NCBI GenBank assembly: GCA_022925895.1
Contig: JAKSYS010000314.1
Span: 1 to 64,000 of the forward strand
From: Fragilaria crotonensis
Lineage: Eukaryota; Bacillariophyta; Fragilariophyceae; Fragilariales; Fragilariaceae
Length of the DNA stretch: 64,000 nucleotides
Direction: 5' to 3'
Positions 36,274 through 46,032 of the stretch are shown here, in pieces (within the stretch, counting starts at the first letter, position 1; each line of letters begins with the position of its first letter). The notes under the pieces are model-generated. The model saw only the letters and a program-made list of their open reading frames with translations. It did not search any database and was not told the DNA's origin. A program made the position numbers and the translations under genes.

Positions 36274-37746
36274 ATGAGTGCTGCATCGGATCTTAAACGC
36301 TTTCCTCATGATTTAGGAGGTGATGCAAAGCATTTTGCTCCAATAGACACATCCAATAAACCACTGTTGCACTGGGAGCAACAGTGTCATTCGTTATTTG
36401 CAGTGTTGGCAACCAAAGGGATTCTCACGACAGATGAATTACGTTTCACTGTCGAAGGCTTAACACCGTCCCAATATGCTGACTGGTCATACTACGAAAG
36501 GTGGAGCGCGGCCACTGCAACTCTCTTGCTCGATAAGGGACTGATCACGCATGATGAGTTGCGATTGGCTCTCTTTGGACCAACGAGCAAGAATGATGCT
36601 GCTGTCCCAGCATCGCGTTTTCAGCCCGGGGATGCGGTACGTGTGCTCCAATATCATGAGAGCGTCCAATGGCGTCGACCGCACATTCGAACCCCGGGAT
36701 ATATTTATGGTGTGGCTGGCGTCGTCCAAGATGTATGCGGTACTTTTGGAGATCCTTCGTTTCTAAGTCTTGGCCTGGAAGCACCACTGGTGTACCTCTA
36801 TCGAGTTTCGTTTCAAATGAAGGACATTTGGCCAGAACATGAATCCACGTCTAATGATGTGGTCAGTGTGGAGGTGTATGGACAGTGGTTGGAGTCCAGC
36901 ACTGAGACGACTGGACATGCCTTTGAAGATGCCTTGTTGTTCGATCATACTGATGTTGGACGTGACTGTGCTCCGACGGTGGACGATCATCATCATCAGG
37001 ACAGTCACGATCATCACCACGATCACGATCACGATCATGATCATGATCATGCCGATCATTCGCACGATCCGAGACCTTTCGTGGAAGAGCGCGCTGTCCG
37101 ACTTGAAGGCCCTCCTCGACCTGGCAAGGAACTGCACCAGGCTCTCATGCGCATCCTTTTGGATCGACAAATTGTTTCAGAGGATGATGTGCGAATCATG
37201 ATGGAACGCCTTGACACGGCTGGAGAACAATTGCTAGGAGCGTCCTTGGTAGTGCAGGCCTGGCTGGTTCCTGACTTTCGACAGAGATTGCTCGACAACG
37301 CGAACGAGGCGGCTAAAGAACTCGGGATCAATGCCTCCAATCCAAATGCCCCAACAGTCCTATCAGTTGTTGAGAATACTCCCCATGTTCATAATTTGGT
37401 TGTGTGTTCGCTCTGTAGCTGTTACCCGAGCAGCTTGTTGGGGATCGCACCGTCATGGTACAGAGCGTCCGAATACCGAGCACGAGCGGTCCGAGAACCT
37501 CGTAAGGTATTGCAAGAATTTGGTACTCCTCTCAAAACGTCCACTCTCCTTCGTGTTCATGATTCGACTGCCGATCATCGCTACCTCGTTTTACCGGAAC
37601 GGCCATCTGGCACGGATGGGTGGTCGAGTGAGGAACTCCGTGCACTGGTTACACGAGACTGCATGATTGGTGTGACGGTACCACAGATTGCATCGATGCC
37701 GAAGTCACCACTTGTCGAGGATACGACTGCCGGTACTCTTTTGTGA
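36274..37746 (+). CDS. Fused beta-alpha nitrile hydratase with His-rich linker
   Basis: Hydrates nitriles to amides. Intact, single exon, 490 residues. Residues 1-215 match the beta subunit: HDLGG near the start, WSYYERWSAATATLLLDKG, then FQPGDAVRV and HIRTPGYIYGVAG with YLYRVSF, as in the beta C-terminal barrel. Residues 239-266 are a His/Asp linker (HHHQDSH and repeated HD). The rest matches the alpha subunit, with the metal claw CSLCSC at 378-383 in VVCSLCSCYPSS, then APSWYRASEYRARAVREPR and a terminal TRDCMIGVTVP. In bacteria alpha and beta are separate; a beta-alpha fusion with a His-rich linker is known from the choanoflagellate Monosiga brevicollis. Ser in the claw is usual for Fe-type enzymes, but Tyr after it is usual for Co-type, so the metal is open. 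No activator gene lies nearby. Confidence 0.93.
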   Translation: MSAASDLKRFPHDLGGDAKHFAPIDTSNKPLLHWEQQCHSLFAVLATKGILTTDELRFTVEGLTPSQYADWSYYERWSAATATLLLDKGLITHDELRLALFGPTSKNDAAVPASRFQPGDAVRVLQYHESVQWRRPHIRTPGYIYGVAGVVQDVCGTFGDPSFLSLGLEAPLVYLYRVSFQMKDIWPEHESTSNDVVSVEVYGQWLESSTETTGHAFEDALLFDHTDVGRDCAPTVDDHHHQDSHDHHHDHDHDHDHDHADHSHDPRPFVEERAVRLEGPPRPGKELHQALMRILLDRQIVSEDDVRIMMERLDTAGEQLLGASLVVQAWLVPDFRQRLLDNANEAAKELGINASNPNAPTVLSVVENTPHVHNLVVCSLCSCYPSSLLGIAPSWYRASEYRARAVREPRKVLQEFGTPLKTSTLLRVHDSTADHRYLVLPERPSGTDGWSSEELRALVTRDCMIGVTVPQIASMPKSPLVEDTTAGTLL

Positions 37747-38141
37747 TGTGTGGCTTATTATGATGAAAAGCACAGTTCGCGTCGACATGATCTGGCATTA
37801 TTAGCCTACAGATTTGTGAGTTGGGATTGTCGAGTCGTTGCATTTTACTGCTACATACGTACGGAGTATTCTCCTCTCTATGACCCACTCCAGTATTTTG
37901 GCAAACTCAGTGTAGCTATGCATATGTATGATGCTACCGGTACGAGTATGCATACAGTAGTACTTGTAGCCGTTCATGATAAGCACAGCACCCAACTACT
38001 CCTTGAGGCTACTTTATAACGACTTTTAACCGCCAAGGACGATTGAAACAACATGGATCTTTTTCATTTTTCGAGAAGAACAAACCTTTCCAGCCTTGGT
38101 AACTCGGATTGTAAATCGGCTGACATCAGGTTTGCTCGACG
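37747..38141. other. Intergenic between nitrile hydratase and dipeptidase genes
   Basis: No gene recognised. Confidence 0.4.
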
Positions 38142-40010
38142 ATGACGATGACAACGATCGCGATACTCCGGCTCCTGCTTACGCTTCTCATTACCTCTAC
38201 ATGGGCTTGCACAGATGTGTTGGTCACACCTGAAGCATCGGAGGATGGATCTGCCATGATTGCCTACAATGCCGATTCAGGGGCGATGATGGGCTTGTTG
38301 TATCATTACCCTCCTACATCCGGTAAGGGAGGAGAGGAGCGACGAATCTATGAATGGGACACGGGGGTGCGTGTTATCGTGTTTCTGTGATATCGCAGCT
38401 TCTTTGGATTTGACCTTACCGACTAATGCTTTTGTACTCTGTATACTTGATGTTCAATGCCACAGAAATATCTTGGAACGATCCCCGAGGCGAACACGAC
38501 ATACAACGTTGTGGGCAACATCAATGAGCACGGCCTGTGCATCGGAGAATCTACCTTTGGAGGAGTAGAAGTGCTCTCGAGCCAGGAAGGAGCAATCATG
38601 GATTATGGTTCGCTAATCTATATCACGCTGCAACGATCGAAAACGGCTCGCAAGGCGATTCACACGATGGTCGCATTGCTAGATGAGTACGGCTATGCCT
38701 CCGAGGGTGAGTCCTTTTCGATTGCCGATCGATCTGGAGAGGTTTGGATAATGGAAGTGATTGGCAGAGGATCTTCCTTTGGAAAGTTGGGGGCTGTATG
38801 GGTGGCTCGCCGTGTTCCTCCAGGCTACGTGACTGCGCATGCCAACCAAGCACGAATTCAAACCTTTCCTCGAGACGATCCCGACAATTGTATGTACTCT
38901 GACGATGTGGTAGATGTTGCCGTTCATTACGGCCTCTTTCCACCGGATGCGGATCCCTTAACTTTTTCCTTTTCGGATGTGTACTGCCCAGTGTCTGCTC
39001 AAGCGGCTCGAATGTCAGAAGCTCGAGTCTGGTCAGCATTCAGCGAGATCGCTGACAATACAGGAGAATTTCGAAAGCAGCATTTGGAATATGCTACTGG
39101 CCGAGACATCTCCAAGCGAATGCCCCTGTGGATTCGACCCTATAAGAAAATGTCTCTCAAGGACCTCATGGCTGTAATGAATAGTCATTACGAAGGTACT
39201 GAGTTGGATTCCTCGCTGGATGTCGGTGCTGGACTACACAATGCCCCCTATCGTCCCCGTCCACTTGCGTGGTCCTATGAAGGCAAACACTATCACAATG
39301 AGAGAACCATTGGAGTTCAGCAGACTGGTTGGAACTTTGTGGCTCAGATTCGATCGCACATGCCGCCACAGTTGTCAGCGATTACATGGTTTGCTGTCGA
39401 CGACAGTTCGACGGCTCCTCGTGTCCCCATTTATGGGTCAAGCCGCCAGATTAGTGCCGCGTATTATGGTAAAGGAGCCCAAGATGGCGTAAAGGAACCC
39501 CTGCTCACATTTGATATCACAAAGGCCTTTTGGGTTCAAAACATGGTTTCTAACTTTGCCTACAGTCGATGGTCTGACATATACCCGATTTTAAGAGCCA
39601 AGATTGATGGCATTCACGATGCCTTCATCGATGCTATCGCTCAGACTGACAAGGACGCACTTGAGATTTACAATACCCAAGGTGTCCAGGAAAGCATAGA
39701 CTACGTGACGAATTATGGTGTGGCAGCAGCCAACCAGTTGCACGGCGATTGGTTCCAATTCTATGGGGAGCTCTTTGCACGATTCCGCGATTTTTTTGAG
39801 ATTGTTCCGAGCGATTCCACCAAAAGTGGGTGCAGCGTGAAGGAGAGCGGAATGAGTGATGAGTGGAAGAAACGGATCGTCGATGAGACGGGTGATCACT
39901 ATAGCATTGCTAGCGACCACCAACAGCCCTCTTCGGAACACTTGCATGATGACAAACAGCATAGTCATGGGAAACAAGGAGGATTACGAGTGGGTGTACA
40001 ATTAAAGTGA
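38142..40010 (+). CDS. Secreted C69-family dipeptidase
   Basis: Peptidase of family C69 (PepD/secernin type), an N-terminal-nucleophile hydrolase that cleaves dipeptides. Two exons, 38142..38366 and 38466..40010, are joined by a 99-nt phase-0 intron with donor GTGCGT and acceptor TGCCACAG. The join reads WDTGKYLGTIPEANTTYNVV, as the family predicts. The product is 589 residues. A signal peptide (IAILRLLLTLLITSTWA) ends right before Cys23, so cleavage exposes the catalytic Cys in CTDVLVTPEASEDGS. NINEHGLCIGESTFGG and the SFSIADRSGEVWIMEVIGRG core are typical. The C-terminus is His/Lys-rich (HLHDDKQHSHGKQGG). Likely secreted or in an endomembrane or vacuolar compartment. Confidence 0.9.
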
Positions 40011-40195
40011 TTATAAGATTTTTGTCACTCGCAATTCGACGTGTAACTTTGTAATGCACCTCGACCAATATCATTGCAAGCTTAAGAGGGTGGAGGATCG
40101 CGCGAAATGGAGTAGATATGAGAAATAATGTGCGATGTGAGACCCCGCTCTTCAGATCCCTCGAAAACAATTATGACCATAACGAGGAATCAGTC

Positions 40196-41263
40196 TCAGG
40201 AGAGCTTATTACGCTCCTGGTCTATTTCCTGTTGCCTTTGCAAATTCATGGAGCGAGTCGCTGACCCTTGGAGGCTCTCGGGAACAATGGTACCAACCCA
40301 ATCCAAAAAGGCATGTGGTGGATAGGGCAGCACATCGTGGACTCCGATTCCCAACATTCCAAGCGCACGTCGTGCAAAGTCATTGGCATCTGCCACAATA
40401 CCGCCCGGTTTCACGTCCTGACCAAGCATTCGGGATGCCGTCAGGCCTGGTCGGACGCACAGAACGTCAATGGGGTCCGGCCCGAGCTCGGCCGACAACG
40501 AACGGCTCCAGTGGGCGAGAAAGGACTTTGTGGCCGCATACGTCGCTTGGAGGGCAAACGGTGAGGAAGAGGTGAGACTTCCCACGTTCACAATCGCAGC
40601 GCGACATTTGTGTTGAGACGCATGAAGTTTCAAGAGAGGGATTAAACGAGACGTGAGGAGGACTGTGAAGCAACAGTTGACGAGAACGATACTCCGAGCT
40701 AGGGAGAATTCCATTTCGTCAACGAAAGCAGGGCGCTCGTTTATAATTCCGACAGCATTGACCAATATTGCCACCGACTTGGTGTCTAGCTGTCTGATAA
40801 AATCATCCACTTGAGTCTCACTACACTCGGCTGCATCCATGGAGAAAATCATGGTTTTGACATCGTAATCCGTTTGCAATTCTTGAGCAAGCTCTTCGAG
40901 ATCTTTGGTAGTTCTTGCGATCAGAATCACATGAAAGCCCTGTTGGGCCAAGACAAGAGCACACCCACGTCCAATCCCCGACGTTGCCCCAGTGACGACG
41001 GCCCACGAAGAAAGCCTTCCTTGCTGGGGATCCGAATAACGCTTGGAAAGGTTCGTGTGAGGCCGCACATAATGGCGCCAGACGAACCTGGCAAGCTTGA
41101 AAGTCACTGCTGAGGCATACGCGGCACCAAGGTAGGTCAGGGCAGAGGTTATGTGTGAACGAGAATGATGTTGCATCGTTGCTGACTTTCGCAGTACCTT
41201 TGCCACTATGGACTGAATCTCAATTCGCGTGAAAGATAACTTTCCAGCGAAGAAATCCGACAC
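40196..41263 (-). CDS. Short-chain dehydrogenase, 3-ketoacyl-CoA reductase/HSD17B12-like
   Basis: NAD(P)H-dependent oxidoreductase of the classical SDR fold, 355 residues, intact. The cofactor motif TGATSGIG is at 91-98, NAVG at about 169-172 and the catalytic pair Y242-K246 in YAATK, with a Ser at 229-234. A hydrophobic N-terminal segment (about 40-62) precedes the fold, as in ER-bound very-long-chain 3-ketoacyl-CoA reductases and 17-beta-HSD type 12. That is the most likely role (reduction step of fatty acid elongation), but substrate cannot be read from sequence. Met30 (MQHHSRSH) is an alternative start. Its end lies about 185 bp from the convergent dipeptidase gene. Confidence 0.88.
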   Translation of the reverse strand: MSDFFAGKLSFTRIEIQSIVAKVLRKSATMQHHSRSHITSALTYLGAAYASAVTFKLARFVWRHYVRPHTNLSKRYSDPQQGRLSSWAVVTGATSGIGRGCALVLAQQGFHVILIARTTKDLEELAQELQTDYDVKTMIFSMDAAECSETQVDDFIRQLDTKSVAILVNAVGIINERPAFVDEMEFSLARSIVLVNCCFTVLLTSRLIPLLKLHASQHKCRAAIVNVGSLTSSSPFALQATYAATKSFLAHWSRSLSAELGPDPIDVLCVRPGLTASRMLGQDVKPGGIVADANDFARRALGMLGIGVHDVLPYPPHAFLDWVGTIVPESLQGSATRSMNLQRQQEIDQERNKLS

Positions 41264-41445
41264 GTACGGTGTACTGTACTGTACAGTACTGTACTTGACG
41301 GAGCACCTTCGAACTCTGTCACCCTTTTTTCGTCATCGTGGCATGGTGACATCGCAGGAATCCAGAAAAAAGGGGAAATTCCAATAACACACAAATTTTA
41401 CTATTTCACGTTCTCTTCATATACATGTACTAGTGGGTACTAGTA

Positions 41446-41493
41446 CCTCACATTTGATCGGAGTGTCTACTACAGGAAACTGGACGTACAGTA
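41446..41493 (+). repeat. Left half of a repeat split by the pogo element
   Basis: CCTCACATTTGATCGGAGTG onward matches 56614-56661. The other half resumes at 45469-45505. The TA at the join is duplicated (41492-41493, 45469-45470). Confidence 0.88.
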
Positions 41494-41830
41494 GAAGCAA
41501 CCTGACTCGATTGGACACCTGACAACTTGGACAAAATTCCTGTGGTACATGCTGTGTAGAAACCCCCGTAGGATTAGAATAATTTTTTACTCACTCAATA
41601 TCCAATTGACAAGAAAGATAGAGGTGGCTCTGGAATCCCCTCATCGAGAGCTATCCATTTATGCAATAAAAATCGACATACGACGCACCTCCTGTATGCG
41701 TACTCCGTCTTCCGTGTTGCACCCACACCTCAGTGCACCAAGTGCCTACAGTTACCCGTTACTGTAGGTACACAGTGGAATGTACATGTCTTGTAGAGAG
41801 AGCTGTGTTGGACATTGCGCACAGTATATA

Positions 41831-42284
41831 TCAGAGTCCTGCACCGGGTATGACGCCTGTGCCCATGGGTACCCAAGGCTACCGGTAGGCAGGCTTGGAC
41901 CACCCATGACCCACCCACGCTTCGCGCGGTCACGCTTGGACCACCCGTACCCACCCACGCCCGCTAGGCCGTACCCATACCCACCCAGTACCCATTTTCC
42001 CTGCAAAAATTTAGCCCGCCGCAGGCTATTTTTCTAAAAGTTGCTCTCACCGTGTACTATACTCTACTACTCCTTACTAGCTACTGTATACTCAGAGTAC
42101 ACACTGGTCGATTCGTGTGGGCAGGTTAGACCACCCATTACCCACCCACGGTTTGCTCAGTGGAGTTTGGACCACCCATACCCACCCACCCACTGGTTGG
42201 GCATGCCCATACCCACCCATTAACCATGGGTATGGGTGGGTAGTGGGTGGGTACTGGGTATGGGTACCCAGTGCAGGACTCTGG
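41831..42284. mobile_element. MITE nested in the pogo leader
   Basis: A 454-bp element. Left end TCAGAGTCCTGCACCGGGTA and right end (inverted) CCAGAGTCCTGCACTGGGTA are flanked by TATATA on both sides (41825-41830, 42285-42290). The interior is built of repeated ACCCACCCA and GGACCACCC blocks in both orientations, so it can fold on itself. The family is not known to me. Confidence 0.72.
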
Positions 42285-42324
42285 TATATATAAATTGTAA
42301 ATTGCCTCCAACATCTGCACGAAT

Positions 42325-44997
42325 ATGCCACCACGCAGCTGTGTCAGGAACAATGGCGTGAAGAAGGCTTCTGATTCTGCAAGAATGCCTGTCACAACAC
42401 GAAAGCAGAAAGATGAAGCAAGAGAGAGAGGTGACATACGTGGATGGATAGGCTTGCAGTCTGCAAAGCAGGCTGTAGGTCGTCCCAAGAAAGCTCTACC
42501 ACTATCCGGTGCTGATGATGACAACAACGCTAAACAGCAGGAAGCAGAAAAGAAGCGAAGTGCAGAGGTTTATGAATCTGTCATAACAACATCCAAGAAA
42601 GCGCGAGGGCAGTATGATCAATGGAGGAATCCTGACATGTTTCTTCTATTGAAAGCAGCGGTAATCGACGCTTGTACTGCCAATGCATGCAGCAAGGATC
42701 TACTGCTCTCGACAAGAATTCCAAGAACAACAGTAGGGCGACACACGGCTGCATTTATAAGCGCGGGCAAAGAACACAATATTCCACTAAGTGATGTCAC
42801 CCTTGATATGATCTTCCCAGTAAAAGAAGTTGGCGGCTGGGCGCCGCTGTTGACTGACGAAGATTGTAAATTCCTGGAAGAGATAGCCATATCTCGCGAT
42901 CTTCGGAACAATGGCATGACACGAGCAGAGATAATCACAATGGTGATGGAGTTGTCGCAATGCTGTGGTTCAAGGAAACAAGCTGAAAACCACTTTGACT
43001 ACCTCATACGCAACGGCAGGTTTTCGGGATTGAAACGAGGAGGTAGAGTTGTTGTTGCGCAGAAAACGACAATGAAGCGATCCCAGATAACCATTGAACA
43101 ACTACTACGTTGGCACACAGCCGTGGATTTTGCGTTAGCTGAGCAACGAAGACTCAACCTTCCAGCAGAGGATTTCAATGATATCAAGGAGCACTTTTTT
43201 CTCAATATGGATGAGTCGTCGTTGCTGGCTAGCGATGGAACAGTAAGAGTCGTTGGAAGCGCAACTAAATCAAAGACGGAGAAGATTATGGATGATTGCC
43301 GTGCATCCATTACTGTTTTAAGAACTGGTGCAGCTGGTGGGTTCTCAGGACCGTGGATTTTCCTTGCTGCTGGAAAGAAATATGGGTGTCATCCTTCGCT
43401 GAAGAAAATTGATAACAAGCCCGGTGTTCCACCATATTCGAAGGTCTTCATGACTCCAACAGCATATATGACCGATTCGGTATACGCGGAAATTGCTCCA
43501 GAGCTTGCTGCCGGCATACGAAAAATGCCTCACATTTGTGAACATCCGGATTGGTGGGTTGTTGTCTCATTGGATGGCTTTGGCAGCCACGTTAATGTTC
43601 ACGAGGCTCAGCAAGCATTTTATGACAAGAAGATCATGATCCTAAAGGAGGAAGGCGACACTTCTCACTTAAATCAGGCGTATGACCAGTCTGTGGCCAA
43701 GAACGACAAGGCAGGGATGCGAATGTATCTTGATTTGATTCGCCCTCACATTGGTGTACGTCTCGACCAATGGTTTCTGATCGGTGTTGCAATTGAGGCC
43801 TTAAAGAAGATCAAAGCATCAGCTTGGATTGAATCTTTCAAGAAGGTCAACCTTCATCCAGTACACCGAGTACCGTTTGATGTCTGGTTGAAGAAGATTG
43901 ACAGTACACTGAGTGGTGGTGAGTTTTTTGCGTCACGAACAAGTCTGTTTGATGCGATGCCCGTCATGTGGAAGAGCATGTCAGTTGAGGATCGCCATGC
44001 TGTTGTATCAATCATTGACAGCTTTTACAATGATACGGCGTTGGAAGGACAACTAGTGTGGACAACACAAAATGTCTTACGTCTCGTGAAGTACGTCCCG
44101 CTTGCAGATGTGGGAAAGCTGCGATGTTGCTACCTTGCTGCCAAGCGAGACCCGAGTGTGTTTGTTATCGACAATGGCGGTGCTCTTGTGTGCTCTCCTC
44201 CTCTTGTTGATTCTTCACGCAACACCAATCAGACCAGCAACGATGAAGATCAGTCCTCCCTTGATACAATCTTTTCTTGGAAACCCGTTGCAATTATCAA
44301 GAAATATAAAGAAGCGCGGACTGATAGGACAAATCAAGTGACCTTCTTCCACCATATCACAAACTTTGTTGCTAGACAAGAGTCTGGAAAGAGCAGGATT
44401 CTGGTTCCGTCAGCGTACTTGAATGTGGAAATAACTGATGAGCAAGTTGAGCTATTGAAACCGAGTGTAAAACATGTGCTGATGGGAGCCATTCTTGCGG
44501 AAGCCGCGGGAAAGGGTGCACGAAAGTTGATTGCGAAACGTCGAATTGACATGATTGATGGAAACATTGGAAGCTACAGTCGTCTTCTTATCTCCGATGC
44601 ACGAATGGAGATGATACGTGACGTGAATGCACTAGCGGCTGCAGTGGCCGAGATAAGCAAGGAAAAGCTTGACGCGAGAGATCGTTTGAAGGAAACTGCT
44701 GATCAGAAAGCATTGAAGAAGGCTGAAAAACAAAAAGCTGCAGAACTGACAGACGAAGCACATCGAAGCGAAGTGATGCCCATTCTTACGGAATTGATGG
44801 GGCGCTTTGAGACCGCCGATAATGACAACAACCTTGAGGATGGAATCAAAGCACTGTCTGCAAACGTGCTCAAGGACATTCTCAAGTACTATTACACTGT
44901 CAAAATTAAGGGCATGTCAACAATGAAGAAGCCAGACCTTGTCATGGCAGTCATCACTCAATTCATTGCTTTGAGAGATGGACCGACAGTTGTCTAG
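42325..44997 (+). CDS. pogo-like DDE transposase, 890 residues
   Basis: Cut-and-paste transposase of the DDE_1 (pogo/CENP-B/jerky) group. Single uninterrupted frame. Catalytic acids fit: D296 in FLNMDESSLL, D417 in VVVSLDGFGSH and D454 in LNQAYDQSVAKNDK, giving a 36-residue gap between the second and third as in pogo. The N-terminal 120 residues are basic with a GRPKK motif (AT-hook-like), followed by a likely helix-turn-helix region (about 125-250). The C-terminal third contains a coiled coil rich in Lys/Glu (about 775-815) and ends with a SAP-like helical segment (LKDILKYYYTVKIKGMSTMK). A TATATATAAA stretch about 35 bp upstream may act as TATA box and derives from the flank of the nested MITE. 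Confidence 0.92.
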   Translation: MPPRSCVRNNGVKKASDSARMPVTTRKQKDEARERGDIRGWIGLQSAKQAVGRPKKALPLSGADDDNNAKQQEAEKKRSAEVYESVITTSKKARGQYDQWRNPDMFLLLKAAVIDACTANACSKDLLLSTRIPRTTVGRHTAAFISAGKEHNIPLSDVTLDMIFPVKEVGGWAPLLTDEDCKFLEEIAISRDLRNNGMTRAEIITMVMELSQCCGSRKQAENHFDYLIRNGRFSGLKRGGRVVVAQKTTMKRSQITIEQLLRWHTAVDFALAEQRRLNLPAEDFNDIKEHFFLNMDESSLLASDGTVRVVGSATKSKTEKIMDDCRASITVLRTGAAGGFSGPWIFLAAGKKYGCHPSLKKIDNKPGVPPYSKVFMTPTAYMTDSVYAEIAPELAAGIRKMPHICEHPDWWVVVSLDGFGSHVNVHEAQQAFYDKKIMILKEEGDTSHLNQAYDQSVAKNDKAGMRMYLDLIRPHIGVRLDQWFLIGVAIEALKKIKASAWIESFKKVNLHPVHRVPFDVWLKKIDSTLSGGEFFASRTSLFDAMPVMWKSMSVEDRHAVVSIIDSFYNDTALEGQLVWTTQNVLRLVKYVPLADVGKLRCCYLAAKRDPSVFVIDNGGALVCSPPLVDSSRNTNQTSNDEDQSSLDTIFSWKPVAIIKKYKEARTDRTNQVTFFHHITNFVARQESGKSRILVPSAYLNVEITDEQVELLKPSVKHVLMGAILAEAAGKGARKLIAKRRIDMIDGNIGSYSRLLISDARMEMIRDVNALAAAVAEISKEKLDARDRLKETADQKALKKAEKQKAAELTDEAHRSEVMPILTELMGRFETADNDNNLEDGIKALSANVLKDILKYYYTVKIKGMSTMKKPDLVMAVITQFIALRDGPTVV

Positions 44998-45468
44998 TAT
45001 GCTAATAAGTATGCTGACTTAACGTACTAGACTCTACTCAGCGCCTTGATTACTTCGTCAATACTAGGCGAGGATACTTGGCTAGTTATCACTAAATTTC
45101 ACCATGAAGAACTACTTATTTTTTATTTTGTTCACTGGCAATGTTTAACGATATGATCTGGTCTCTCCAAATCTGCAATAATATCATTAACTTGTGTGAC
45201 CAGTGACCACCGGCTGGTGTCGATAATTTAACACGGCAAATCACCGCGTGTCCAATCGAGTCAGGCTTCCTGAATTCAGTCCGTAATTCCAGGGAAAACA
45301 CGACTGGAAATTCTGAGATAACTGTCGATACAAAATGAGAAGTGAATCGGCCACTCGATAGAGCTTGGCAAGATCTGTTGAATGGCCTACTCAGATCTGT
45401 AAATTTCTGCCAACGCAGACCGTTATAATTTTTAGAAACGTTTCGTGTCCAATATGTCAGGTTGCTTC

Positions 45469-45505
45469 TACCCCCAACCTGGTCGTACTCCGTACCACTA
45501 CTTTT
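45469..45505 (+). repeat. Right half of the repeat split by the pogo element
   Basis: Starts TACCCCCAACCTGGTCGTAC and matches 56660-56697. Confidence 0.88.
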
Positions 45506-46032
45506 ACTGTTACTGTTTACTTTCAGTACTCAACCCTGGCGAAGCTCCGTAGTTACTGTTTGTACAGTTCAGTACTATACGCAAGTAGTGCAGTACCCCA
45601 GAGTGATCATACTCCGTAACCGACGCACGCACTGACGCAACTACATCAGAAGGTGCGTATTGTTTAGTTTTTTTAGATGTTTAGTTCCAAACATTAAATT
45701 ATGACCGATCAGTACCTTTTCACTATTTTTGGTTATGAATAAAACAAATATTGCGCAACAGCTTCATAAAGTTGATTTGCAATTTATTTGTCTCAAACAA
45801 AACAAGCACAAAACATATTTGTTGAGATTAAAACGTTTATGTTACGTACTCAGCAATTACATCAATTTATAAGAGTCGGTTCATAATCATATTATGTTTA
45901 ATTCAAACTATAATTGGTACATCACCGTCATCCATATATGTTCTGAACGCAACATCCCTTGCACATAGATACCGTGTATTACTATCTTATCGATTCTTTA
46001 CTTTCTTTTGTCGTTCAGCAAAACAGTCGTTC
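45506..46032. other. AT-rich intergenic DNA
   Basis: No gene recognised. It holds one copy (about 45591-45630) of a dispersed repeat, CAGTACCCCAGAGTGATCAT, that also occurs at 56531 and 56998. Confidence 0.5.

Larger units (their letters stand above)
41494..45468 (+). mobile_element. pogo-like (Tc1/mariner) DNA transposon, intact
   Basis: A 3,975-bp element with TA on both sides. Terminal inverted repeats of about 25 bp begin GAAGCAACCTGAC at each end and include a shared TTGGACAC. It holds one uninterrupted transposase gene. The unoccupied form of its target repeat survives at 56614-56697, which proves both boundaries. A smaller MITE (41831..42284) sits in its 5' leader. Everything needed for an autonomous element appears present. 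Confidence 0.94.
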
